Notes: generated by a model from the sequence alone, not told the origin. A stretch of DNA of 6,715 nucleotides from Eubacteriales Family XIII. Incertae Sedis bacterium (GCA_031254995.1 JAIRTJ010000045.1:1-6715); one strand, 5' to 3'. Positions 1 to 6,313 are shown, counted from the stretch's first letter. Numbers and translations: made by a program.

Positions 1-27
1 ATACAGCGGCTCGCATCCGCATGTCAA
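1..27 (-). promoter_or_regulatory. Possible leftward promoter at window edge (-35 TTGACA, -10 cut)
   Basis: On the minus strand a perfect TTGACA lies at 27-22. The next bases run to the window edge and end in GTAT, so an 18-base spacer would place a -10 beginning TAT at 3-1, with the rest outside the window. This would drive a gene to the left of the window. Only half the promoter is visible, so the call is tentative. No reading frame in bases 1-126 on either strand looks like a real gene; the three plus frames all stop by base 68. Confidence 0.3.
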
Positions 28-40
28 GCTCTTTTATTGA

Positions 41-69
41 TTGGACGGAAATTCATATTCTAGGATAAT
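41..69 (+). promoter_or_regulatory. Possible promoter for a short transcript
   Basis: TTGGAC (41-46), a 17-base spacer and GATAAT (64-69) give a plausible sigma-70/SigA-type promoter. The -10 matches five of six consensus bases, but the -35 is weak. Transcription would start near base 76 and meet the terminator ending at 179, giving an RNA of about 100 bases with no convincing coding potential. It could also be chance similarity in an AT-rich patch. Confidence 0.33.
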
Positions 70-75
70 TTTGAA

Positions 76-179
76 ATATGTCGCCTCGAAAACCCGCTCC
101 CGCGACTCGCCCTCCGAAGCTTATTACGCGAGCGGTTTCAGATGAAATCTTCCCTCGACGTCCGGTCTCGCGTTTTTTT
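76..179 (+). ncRNA. Candidate small RNA with C-rich segments
   Basis: The stretch between a possible promoter (41-69) and a strong intrinsic terminator (127-179) has no convincing reading frame. It contains several C-rich stretches that could pair with Shine-Dalgarno sequences: GCTCCC (95-100), CCCTCC (110-115) and TTCCCTC (150-156). Such motifs are typical of small regulatory RNAs in Bacillota. The RNA start is predicted, not observed. The alternative is that the terminator belongs to a gene ending left of the window and the intervening bases are simply a 3' untranslated region. Confidence 0.3.
127..179 (+). terminator. Rho-independent terminator, rightward
   Basis: The arm CGCGAGCGG (127-135) pairs with CCG (162-164) and CTCGCG (167-172), with a two-base GT bulge. 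Seven T residues follow at 173-179. An inner hairpin TTTC/GAAA (136-147) sits in the apical part. The T-run follows only the plus-strand reading, so this ends transcription coming from the left. It insulates the following gene, whose own promoter is at 200-229. Confidence 0.72.
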
Positions 180-199
180 CATTCTCTCGCTTGATTTGA

Positions 200-229
200 T
201 TGAAACAGTGGTCGCGTGTATTGTATAAT
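200..229 (+). promoter_or_regulatory. Promoter of the P-loop protein gene
   Basis: TTGAAA (200-205), an 18-base spacer and a perfect TATAAT (224-229) form a strong sigma-70/SigA-type promoter. The expected start of transcription is near 236, which leaves a leader of about 75 bases before the ATG at 311. A GTG at 236 is in frame with the gene but coincides with the predicted transcript start and has no ribosome binding site. Confidence 0.7.
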
Positions 230-310
230 TGAAATGTGAATCGGGAGCCGGCCGGATATCGACATCGATGCGCGGACGGACAGTCGTGTTTCAGGAAAGG
301 GAGCGGCGAT

Positions 311-742
311 ATGGTAAATCTGATCGTGGGACATAAAGGCACAGGCAAGACGAAGATGATGATTAACTTGGCAAACAGTCGAGCGGAAAGCAGCGATGGA
401 CATGTGGTCTTTATCAACAAAAACCAACGTCTCATGTATGACCTGATTCATGAGATTCGGGTCGTGTGCATGCAGGACTACGATGAGATTACGAACAGCG
501 ACGAATACGTCGGTTTCCTCTACGGGATCATCAGTTCCGATCACGATATAGACGCGATATTCATCGACAGCATCCTCAAGCACGCGGACGTGAATACGGA
601 GGACATCCCCGAATTCTTGGCGCGCCTCAAGGTCATCAGCCAACAGCACGACATCGACTTCATAGTCAGTCTCAGCGCCGATCTCGACGAGCTGTCCGAC
701 GAGGTGCAGGACTTCAATTTACTGAAACCCGACGGATGCTGA
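311..742 (+). CDS. Small P-loop ATP-binding protein of unknown role
   Basis: The 143-residue product opens with a Walker A motif, GHKGTGKT at residues 7-14, directly after a hydrophobic beta strand. A Walker B-like DAIFID lies at 81-86, and a third strand FIVSLSAD at 117-124 is placed like a sensor region. There is no signal peptide or membrane segment, so it should be cytosolic. ATG 311 is chosen because AGGAAAGGGAG (293-303) sits seven bases upstream and the product then starts at the P-loop strand. The upstream in-frame GTG at 236 adds 25 unlikely residues. From memory, similar short proteins of about 140 residues are common in Clostridia and are often labelled simply ATP-binding protein or, misleadingly, PilT-like. 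The real function is unknown. It is only about half the size of a typical PilT-type ATPase. A HAD phosphatase remnant follows 22 bases downstream, suggesting the two once formed an operon. Confidence 0.85.
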   Translation: MVNLIVGHKGTGKTKMMINLANSRAESSDGHVVFINKNQRLMYDLIHEIRVVCMQDYDEITNSDEYVGFLYGIISSDHDIDAIFIDSILKHADVNTEDIPEFLARLKVISQQHDIDFIVSLSADLDELSDEVQDFNLLKPDGC

Positions 743-764
743 TCCTCGGATTGCGCGAATCGCA

Positions 765-899
765 ATGTTGATCTTTTGGGATATCGACGGAACGCTCATG
801 CATTGCGGTTCCGACGGAACGAAGGCGCTGAACCGCGCCTTTCGGGATCTGTGCGGCATACGGGACGCCTTTCAAAACGCGGGCATCGGTCTGCGATGA
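765..899 (+). pseudogene. HAD-family phosphatase, truncated to its first 44 codons
   Basis: The reading frame starts with a hydrophobic strand and the HAD motif I, WDIDGTL (residues 5-11), where the first Asp of DxD would be the nucleophile. The following residues (SDGTKALNRAF) fit the start of the cap region of HAD phosphatases, which are normally about 200-250 residues. The frame stops at TGA 897-899 after residue 44. The caps, motifs II-IV and the catalytic acid pair are absent in this window, and the convergent hydrolase gene begins to be read from 914. There is no clear Shine-Dalgarno site before ATG 765. A 6-bp hairpin, ATTGCG (750-755) with CGCAAT (761-766), covers the start codon. The likely history is loss of the 3' part by deletion or rearrangement. 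A genuine 44-residue protein is possible but could not act as a phosphatase. Confidence 0.72.
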
Positions 900-906
900 C
901 GCCCGC
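874..906 (-). terminator. Probable terminator of the ileS-phzF-hydrolase block
   Basis: Read on the minus strand just after the hydrolase stop codon (914-916), GCGGG (906-902) and CATCG (898-894) pair with CGATG (888-884) and CCCGC (883-879). There is a three-base bulge and a five-base loop. A G then precedes four T residues (877-874). The T-run is short, so the terminator may be weak. It lies inside the 3' end of the truncated HAD frame, which fits a junction where two convergent units were brought together. Confidence 0.45.
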
Positions 907-913
907 TCAGAGT

Positions 914-1726
914 TCAATACACGTCGTCTCGTCTTTGCGTTCGAATGGGGATCTCCCCTCTGACGCGCTCCATGAAGTCAATGTCGATATCGCCGAACAC
1001 GACGGTCTCGTCGCTCGCCGCCGCGCCGCACAATTCGCCCCAAGGATTGACGATGAGGGAATGCCCGTACGCGCGGTATTTCGCCGCAAGATCCCTCGCG
1101 GGCGAGCACGCGGCCGCGTAGATCTGATTGTCCAATGCCCTCGCTCGCAAGAGGAGTTCCCAGTGCGCGGGTCCCGTAGTCATGTTGAACGCCGCGGGCA
1201 ACACGAGGAGATGTATGCCGAGATCCGCCATCGCTGAAAACATCTTGGAAAAGCGAATGTCATAACAGATCGCTACGCCGATCTTGCCGAATTCCGTATC
1301 CGCCGTCGTCAAGGAACTCCCGGGGGACAGAGTTTCCGATTCCTTGAAACGCACCCCTCCCGCGATGTCCGCGTCAAACAGATGCACCTTGCGATGTTTC
1401 GCGAGCAATCGCCCGTCCGGCGCGAACACGAACGCGGTATTGTAGACGCGATCCGCCTCGAATTCGGGTATGCTGCCTCCGACCAAATACACCCCGTTCG
1501 TCTTCGCCAAGTCCGACATGAAGCGCACCGTCGGCCCTCCTTCTTCTTCCGCATAAGCGCGAAAATGCGCGTTGTCGTATGGGCAATTCCACATCTCGGG
1601 AAGACTGACGATCGCCGCGCCGCCCTTCGCCGCGTCCGACGCATATCGAGCCGCCCGCTCCATGCTCTCATCCTTATCCGCGGACGAACGCATCTGACAA
1701 AGCGCGATTTTATACTTTGCTGACAT
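914..1726 (-). CDS. Carbon-nitrogen hydrolase, Nit2/omega-amidase type
   Basis: The 270-residue protein is a full-length nitrilase-superfamily amidase. The catalytic triad is visible as E44 (SLPEMWNCPY), K113 (KHRKVHLFD) and C154 (ICYDIRF). The supporting glutamate is E190 in GPAHWELLLRARA, followed by the SPARD and VNPWGE blocks. The line-up with human/yeast Nit2-type omega-amidases is nearly colinear. Those enzymes release ammonia from alpha-ketoglutaramate and alpha-ketosuccinamate, the leftover 2-oxo amides of glutamine and asparagine transamination. Related amidases (N-carbamoylputrescine, deaminated glutathione) are less likely by motif but not excluded. It should be cytosolic, with no signal peptide. 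ATG 1726 is supported by GAAGGA (1736-1731) upstream. It is the last gene of the leftward block, 89 bases after the PhzF stop. A Nit2 role as metabolite repair would fit a housekeeping operon. Confidence 0.88.
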   Translation of the reverse strand: MSAKYKIALCQMRSSADKDESMERAARYASDAAKGGAAIVSLPEMWNCPYDNAHFRAYAEEEGGPTVRFMSDLAKTNGVYLVGGSIPEFEADRVYNTAFVFAPDGRLLAKHRKVHLFDADIAGGVRFKESETLSPGSSLTTADTEFGKIGVAICYDIRFSKMFSAMADLGIHLLVLPAAFNMTTGPAHWELLLRARALDNQIYAAACSPARDLAAKYRAYGHSLIVNPWGELCGAAASDETVVFGDIDIDFMERVRGEIPIRTQRRDDVY

Positions 1727-1815
1727 TTGTTCCTTCTTTCAAGCCATTCACCGCAACGAACTCGACCATTTCAAACCGCCATTCCCTTTAACTGCTTCCC
1801 GCCGCCGGGCATTCG

Positions 1816-2784
1816 TCACAGACGGATATTTCCCTCGACCAAGACGACCGCGTCGCCGCCGACCTTGACCGTGACGTCGGATCCGTCCGCGCCCGACGGC
1901 GAGGATTCCCGACCTTTTTTTCGCTCGACGCGGCACTCGATCTCGGACGGCCTCCCCATCGATTCCCCTTGAATAAAGCGGACGCTCGCATTCGCCCCGA
2001 GTACGCCGCAACTATACAGGAAATAGGCCAACGCTCCGTTTGCGGTCCCGGTCGCCGCTTCTTCGTCGATGCCGCAGAGCGGCGCAAAATTTCGCACATG
2101 GATCCGACCGTCCGAAGCTCGCGTCGTAAACGCATGGACGCCCGTGACGCCGGCCGCTTCGGAAAGCTCGGCAAGAGCTTCGAAATCGGGTCGAATGGAT
2201 GAAAGCTCCGCCTCGTCGAATACGGGAAGCAGGATGTCGGGAAGCCCCGTCGAGACTATTTTCGGCACGACCGCCGTCTCCTCGCCGCTTGCGGTCGTCA
2301 TGAACTGTTCTTTGGCATTTAATCCCATAATATTGTATAAATGTTTTATTTTTCCCGAAAAATTTTCCCCGACGCTCTCGCCTTCGGAATTCTCCGTTGC
2401 GCCGCCGTACGTTCCGACCGCGACGGGTGTTCCCATCTCCATCATCACAGCGTCCGACGATATCTCAGCATAAAGGTCTCCGGCCTTCGTGACATTGCGA
2501 TATCGCTCGCCGTTTCGGACGATCCCGGCATGAAGCAGAGCGCGGAACGCGCCGATCGTCGCATGGCCGCATAGATCCACCTCGTTCACGGGCGTGAAAT
2601 ACCGCGTCTCAAACGAATCGACGCCCAACCTTCGAACGAAAGCCGTTTCAGAATACCGCAACTCCGCGGCCGTCTTTCTCATGCGCTCGTCCGAGGGGAA
2701 ATCCTCGAACTCGAGATACACGACGCCCGCCGGATTTCCGCCGAAGAGTTCCTTTGTAAACGCGTCCGCTATATAGAATTTCAC
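1816..2784 (-). CDS. PhzF-family isomerase/epimerase
   Basis: The 322-residue product matches the PhzF/diaminopimelate-epimerase-like fold. Its N-terminal block is FTKELFGGNPAGVV, followed by ELRYSETAFV with the conserved catalytic Glu (E46), the signature CGHATIGA (72-79), and the second-half blocks RNFAPLCGIDEEAATGTANG and QGESMGRPS. Phenazine PhzF isomerises a dihydro-hydroxyanthranilate using this Glu. No other phenazine gene is here, so the substrate is unknown and the enzyme is one of the many PhzF paralogues of undefined function. The start is taken as GTG 2784 because AAAAGGAG (2798-2791) lies six bases upstream and the product then begins KFYIADAFTKELFGGN, the usual family start. The in-frame ATG at 2811 would put the ribosome binding site inside the gene. 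It follows ileS by 65 bases without a terminator, so co-transcription is likely. A short AT-rich patch at about 2325-2370 lies in the middle but does not disturb the frame. Confidence 0.88.
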   Translation of the reverse strand: MKFYIADAFTKELFGGNPAGVVYLEFEDFPSDERMRKTAAELRYSETAFVRRLGVDSFETRYFTPVNEVDLCGHATIGAFRALLHAGIVRNGERYRNVTKAGDLYAEISSDAVMMEMGTPVAVGTYGGATENSEGESVGENFSGKIKHLYNIMGLNAKEQFMTTASGEETAVVPKIVSTGLPDILLPVFDEAELSSIRPDFEALAELSEAAGVTGVHAFTTRASDGRIHVRNFAPLCGIDEEAATGTANGALAYFLYSCGVLGANASVRFIQGESMGRPSEIECRVERKKGRESSPSGADGSDVTVKVGGDAVVLVEGNIRL

Positions 2785-2790
2785 GACAAG

Positions 2791-2798
2791 CTCCTTTT
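2791..2798 (-). promoter_or_regulatory. Ribosome binding site fixing the PhzF start
   Basis: AAAAGGAG on the minus strand, six bases before GTG 2784, is close to a perfect Shine-Dalgarno site. It decides for the GTG start over the ATG at 2811, which has no comparable site. Confidence 0.8.
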
Positions 2799-2849
2799 CG
2801 GTCGAGGGCAAAGTCCCAAGCGTCCGGTTCCGCCGTCGCAGCGCTTCCG

Positions 2850-5800
2850 CTACCGCGCCTTCTCCGCGACGATGATCGTCTCATGCCCGTTCAAATCGCA
2901 ACTCTCTCCCTGCGAAACGCTCGATTCTTCGAGGGATAGAGCCAATGTCTCCTTCATGATATAGTCACGATGCGCGAGAACCGCGGCGGCGACCGTTTCG
3001 TCCGCGCCGAAACGCACGCGTATGCGATCCATCATTTCGAATCCGGATTGCTTGCGAATCTGTTGCACTTTGGACACGAATTCGCGCGCCAACCCCTCGG
3101 CCATGAGCTCCGGCGTGATCGTCGTATCGAGGATCGCGAACAAGCCGTTTTCCATGGCTACGGCAAATCCCTCTTTCGCGTCCGCGCGGATGTCCACGAG
3201 ATCCTTCGCGATCTCGACTTCCGTCACGTCCGCGCCCGTCGAAGTCGCGCCGCGACCGGAAGTCTCCGCCGCAGGTTCGACGCGGATGCTTCCCGTATCG
3301 AACGAGAGAAATACTCTGTCGCCGTCGTTTAAGACGCGAATCAACGCCGCCGCATCCGCCTTTCCAAGCGCGGAAACGAAATCCTTCATGCGCGCGCCGA
3401 GCAATGGACCCGCGACCTTGAAATCGGGCTTCAAGCTGTAATTCATGCAGGCGTCGATATCCTTGCGGAATATGACTTCCTTTATATTGAGTTCTTCGCG
3501 GATGAGATCGGACATCTCTCCGACGACGGCCTCTTGCTTGCCGTCCAACAAGACGGCGGGAAGCGGCTGCCGCACCTTGATGCGTTCCCTCTCGCGGACA
3601 TTGCGCCCGAGCTTCACCAGATCCCGCACCAAATCCATCTTCGTCTCCAACGTCTCGTCGATTTTTTCGGCATTCGCCTCCGGGTATAGGGATAAATGCA
3701 CGTTTTCCAGTCCCGTCAACTTTGTGAAGATCTCATCCGTAATGAAAGGAGCCATTGGCGCCGCCAATTGGGACAATCCGACGAGTATCTCATAGGTCGC
3801 GGCGTACACCGATTTTTTATCGTCCGTCAGAGCCTCGCCCCAAAATCTCCTCCTCGCCCTGCGAATGTACCAATTCGAAAAATCCTCCGTCGTAAAATTC
3901 TGTATTCTGCGCACCGCTCTCATGTGGTCGTAGGCGTCCATGTCCGCGATGCAATCCTTGATCAGGTTATTGTACTTGGAGAGTATCCACCTATCGAGCT
4001 CGGGTCTCGCCGCGTGAGGCATGTCAAAATTCCTCGGATCTATCCCGTCCTGATTCGCGTAAAGGACGAAGAAATAGTAGATATTGCGCAGGGTTCCGAA
4101 GAATTTTCCCGCGACTTCCTTCAATCCCTCCTCATCGAACTTCGTCGGAGACCACGCCGGCGAGGTATACAGGAGATACCAACGCGTCGCGTCCGCTCCG
4201 TATCGGTCGAACAATTCAAACGGATCCGCGGTATTGCCCTTCGTCTTCGACATTTTCTTGCCGTTCTTGTCCAAGATCAGATCATTGACCAAAACGTTGC
4301 GATATGGCGCGCGACCCTTCACGAAGGCGGATATGGCGAGCAGGGAATAAAACCAACCCCGCGTCTGGTCGATGCCCTCGCATATGAAATCGGCGGGAAA
4401 CAGCTCGTCGTCAAAATCGTCCGCATGCTCGAAGGGCCAATGTTGCTGCGCGTAAGGCATCGAACCGCTGTCAAACCAACAGTCCATCACCTCGGGGATG
4501 CGATCCATCGAATCGCCGCAATGCTCGCAACGGATATGCACCTCGTCCGCGTCAGGCCGATGCAACTCTATGTCCGGAGCGCCGTCCGCGCCGCGCGGAA
4601 TCTCCTCGATCGCAAGCCGGGACAATTCCTCGCGCGAACCGACGCAGATCGTCCGACCGCAGGTCCCGCACTTCCATATGGGAATAGGCGTCCCCCAATA
4701 CCTACTGCGGGATATCGCCCAATCGTTGACGTTTTCGAGCCAATTGCCGAAACGACGTTCCCCGACGTAATCGGGAAACCAATTCACCGTCTTGTTGCTC
4801 TCGACCAACACGTCCTTCAACTTGGTCATTTCGATATACCAACCGGGCTTGCTGTAATAGATGAGCGGCGTATCGCAACGCCAACAAAACGGATAGTTGT
4901 GAACGACCTTCTCCTTCGCGAACAGCTTTCCCTCCGAGGCCAGCCAACGAATGATCTCGTCATTCAAGCCGTCCTCCAAGACGAACCGTCCCGCCCAAGG
5001 CGTCGCGGTAAACTTGCCGTCCTCGTCCACGGGGTTGGGCACAGGAAGCCCGTACTTCCTGCCCGTATTGTAATCGTCCTCTCCGAAAGCGGGCGCGGTA
5101 TGAACGATGCCCGTCCCGTCCTCTACCGTAACATAATCGCCCAACGTAACGCGGAAGGCCTTTTCTCCCGCCGATGCGTCCGCCGAAACATCGACGAACG
5201 GCATGAGCTGTTCGTACTCGACGCCCTCGAGCTCGCGGCCTTTGTACCTCGCGAGCGTTTCGTAATTCCCGGCTCCGAGTATCCTGTCCGCGAGCGCCTC
5301 CGCTATGTAAAACGTCTGTCCTCCGTGCGTACGCGCGACATCGCCCGATTGATTTCCCTCGCTTCCGGCGGCGTCAGGCACGCGGATCCGCGCTTTCGCG
5401 TAGTCGATGTCGGCGCCCACGGTCAGCGACACGTTTGACGGCAGCGTCCACGGCGTCGTCGTCCACGCGAGAAGCCAAGCGTCCTCATCCTTGCGCTTAA
5501 ACATGACCGTGGCCGTGTTTGTCTTGACCTCTTTGTATCCCAAACTGACTTCGTGGCTCGCCAACCCCGTCCCGCAACGCGGACAGTAAGGGAGTATCTT
5601 ATGTCCCTCGAAGATCAGCCCCGCGTCGAAAAATGACTTCAAGATGTGCCATTCCGTTTCAATGTAGTCGTTGTCCAACGTGATATAAGGATCGTCCAAA
5701 TCGATGAGAAATCCCATGCGACGGCTCATCTCCCGCCACAGACCCTCGTATTTGAATACGGATTCGCGGCACTTCGCGTTGAATTCGCGGATACCGTAAG

Positions 5801-6125
5801 CCTCAATGTCCTTCTTCGTGAAAAGATTGAGCTGTTTTTCGACCTCGATCTCGACAGGAAGCCCGTGCGTATCCCAACCGGCCTTTCTCGGAACCCGAAA
5901 GCCCTGCATGGTCTTGTGCCTGTTGACGGAATCCTTGAGCGTCCGGCTGATCACATGATGAATGCCGGGCTTGCCGTTGGCCGTCGGAGGCCCTTCGTAG
6001 AACAGGAATTGAGGGCATCCCTCTCGTCCCTGCACGCAATTCTCCAAAAGTCGTTCTTCCTCCCACTTTTTTGCCTGTTCCTCTTGGTAATCCGCGATGG
6101 GTTTGTCGGACAGATGTTCAAACAT
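2850..6125 (-). CDS. ileS: Isoleucyl-tRNA synthetase, type 2 (eukaryote-like), GXHH variant
   Basis: This 1091-residue class I synthetase charges tRNA-Ile with isoleucine and edits valine. It shows the first signature as GIHH at residues 54-57 (after EGPPTANGKP), the second as KMSKT at 624-628, and the editing-domain blocks WTTTPWTLP (221-229) and GTGIVHTAPAFGEDD (337-351). Four CxxC pairs lie at C181/C184, C414/C417, C486/C489 and C533/C536, arranged like the two zinc sites of the Thermus-type enzyme. The anticodon-binding helical domain covers about 700-850. The C-terminal zinc finger of the common type 1 enzyme is absent, and the length exceeds type 1 (about 920-940), so this is type 2. 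The motif GIHH in place of HIGH is a natural GXHH swap linked to mupirocin hyper-resistance in type 2 enzymes. Small Gly/Ser/Thr-rich inserts lie near 251-269 and 952-966. ATG 6125 has AGGAG (6136-6132) six bases upstream. It is the first gene of the leftward block. Confidence 0.97.
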   Translation of the reverse strand: MFEHLSDKPIADYQEEQAKKWEEERLLENCVQGREGCPQFLFYEGPPTANGKPGIHHVISRTLKDSVNRHKTMQGFRVPRKAGWDTHGLPVEIEVEKQLNLFTKKDIEAYGIREFNAKCRESVFKYEGLWREMSRRMGFLIDLDDPYITLDNDYIETEWHILKSFFDAGLIFEGHKILPYCPRCGTGLASHEVSLGYKEVKTNTATVMFKRKDEDAWLLAWTTTPWTLPSNVSLTVGADIDYAKARIRVPDAAGSEGNQSGDVARTHGGQTFYIAEALADRILGAGNYETLARYKGRELEGVEYEQLMPFVDVSADASAGEKAFRVTLGDYVTVEDGTGIVHTAPAFGEDDYNTGRKYGLPVPNPVDEDGKFTATPWAGRFVLEDGLNDEIIRWLASEGKLFAKEKVVHNYPFCWRCDTPLIYYSKPGWYIEMTKLKDVLVESNKTVNWFPDYVGERRFGNWLENVNDWAISRSRYWGTPIPIWKCGTCGRTICVGSREELSRLAIEEIPRGADGAPDIELHRPDADEVHIRCEHCGDSMDRIPEVMDCWFDSGSMPYAQQHWPFEHADDFDDELFPADFICEGIDQTRGWFYSLLAISAFVKGRAPYRNVLVNDLILDKNGKKMSKTKGNTADPFELFDRYGADATRWYLLYTSPAWSPTKFDEEGLKEVAGKFFGTLRNIYYFFVLYANQDGIDPRNFDMPHAARPELDRWILSKYNNLIKDCIADMDAYDHMRAVRRIQNFTTEDFSNWYIRRARRRFWGEALTDDKKSVYAATYEILVGLSQLAAPMAPFITDEIFTKLTGLENVHLSLYPEANAEKIDETLETKMDLVRDLVKLGRNVRERERIKVRQPLPAVLLDGKQEAVVGEMSDLIREELNIKEVIFRKDIDACMNYSLKPDFKVAGPLLGARMKDFVSALGKADAAALIRVLNDGDRVFLSFDTGSIRVEPAAETSGRGATSTGADVTEVEIAKDLVDIRADAKEGFAVAMENGLFAILDTTITPELMAEGLAREFVSKVQQIRKQSGFEMMDRIRVRFGADETVAAAVLAHRDYIMKETLALSLEESSVSQGESCDLNGHETIIVAEKAR

Positions 6126-6140
6126 GTTGCGCTCCTGCTT

Positions 6141-6260
6141 TCACCGTTGGGCGAACGCCCCGCCCTCGCGAAAACAGATCACCCAAAATATTCCGAATCC
6201 AAAAATCGGCGCGACCGAACGGCCGGCCGAAAACCGTCGAAGCGAATCCCTCTTCAACAT
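6141..6260 (-). CDS. Possible leader ORF of ileS, 39 residues, spanning the terminator
   Basis: An open frame starts at ATG 6260-6258, in the loop of the leader hairpin, and ends with TGA at 6143-6141, just ahead of the ileS ribosome binding site. The predicted product has a basic N-terminus (MLKRDSLRR) and a hydrophobic middle (VAPIFGFGIFWVICF) with three Ile codons (ATT, ATA, ATC). It runs through the whole intrinsic terminator (6201-6229), so translation could keep that hairpin open. Against it: there is no Shine-Dalgarno site, the predicted transcript start is only about nine bases upstream, and a 40-codon open frame can arise by chance in GC-rich DNA. Confidence 0.2.
   Translation of the reverse strand: MLKRDSLRRFSAGRSVAPIFGFGIFWVICFREGGAFAQR
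6149..6160 (-). other. Short hairpin upstream of the ileS ribosome binding site
   Basis: GGGC (6160-6157) and GCCC (6152-6149) form a short GC-rich stem with a GTTC loop, 12 bases before the AGGAG of ileS. It does not cover the ribosome binding site. It may be a minor leader structure or nothing. Confidence 0.25.
6201..6229 (-). terminator. Intrinsic terminator/attenuator in the ileS leader
   Basis: On the minus strand CGGC (6229-6226) and CGGCC (6225-6221) pair with GGTCG (6216-6212) and GCCG (6210-6207). There is one bulged C, one G-T pair and a GTTC loop. An A and five T residues (6205-6201) follow at once. It lies between the ileS promoter (6276-6304) and the ileS start. A terminator in a leader suggests that read-through is controlled. 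No T-box sequence is recognisable on this strand, and no strong alternative antiterminator pairing was found by eye, so the signal that would relieve it is unknown. Confidence 0.6.
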
Positions 6261-6273
6261 GGATTCGCTTCGA
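6237..6273 (-). repeat. 13-bp perfect inverted repeat at the ileS transcript start
   Basis: TCGAAGCGAATCC (6237-6249) and GGATTCGCTTCGA (6261-6273) are exact inverse copies around an 11-base spacer. The right arm starts three bases from the -10 of the ileS promoter and includes the expected transcription start (about 6269). In RNA it would form a stem-loop of at least nine pairs at the very 5' end of the leader. In DNA it could be an operator. The 5' arm CGAATCC can alternatively pair with a second GGATTCG copy beyond the terminator (6200-6194). Confidence 0.75.
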
Positions 6274-6275
6274 TT

Positions 6276-6304
6276 ATCTTACTTTATATCGCTTCGGGTG
6301 TCAA
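6276..6304 (-). promoter_or_regulatory. ileS promoter
   Basis: On the minus strand a perfect TTGACA (6304-6299), a 17-base spacer and TAAGAT (6281-6276) form a strong SigA-type promoter. It points at ileS and would give a leader of about 144 bases. Its -35 is nine bases from the -35 of the divergent ilvD promoter, so one bound regulator could affect both. Confidence 0.78.
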
Positions 6305-6313
6305 GAAAACGCG

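Noticed and set aside
776..1237. A 153-codon plus-strand frame overlapping the HAD remnant and the hydrolase end
   Set aside because: The residues do not match HAD in this frame, and the rest is the complement of the hydrolase gene.
1727..1815. Separate promoter for the carbon-nitrogen hydrolase
   Set aside because: A TTGAAA is present on the minus strand, but the best-spaced -10 is GTGAAT, which is poor; read-through from upstream is simpler.
2325..2370. AT-rich patch with TATAAT-like words inside the PhzF gene, as an internal promoter
   Set aside because: No -35 at proper spacing on either strand, and the frame encodes normal family sequence across it.
2785..2849. Terminator between ileS and the PhzF gene
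   Set aside because: A weak AAGCG/CGCTT pairing exists but it has a long loop and no T-run.
3696..5438. A 580-codon open frame on the plus strand opposite ileS
   Set aside because: It is antisense to a clearly real synthetase gene, shows no recognisable domain and is rich in Arg/Val as expected from the GC-biased complement of coding DNA.
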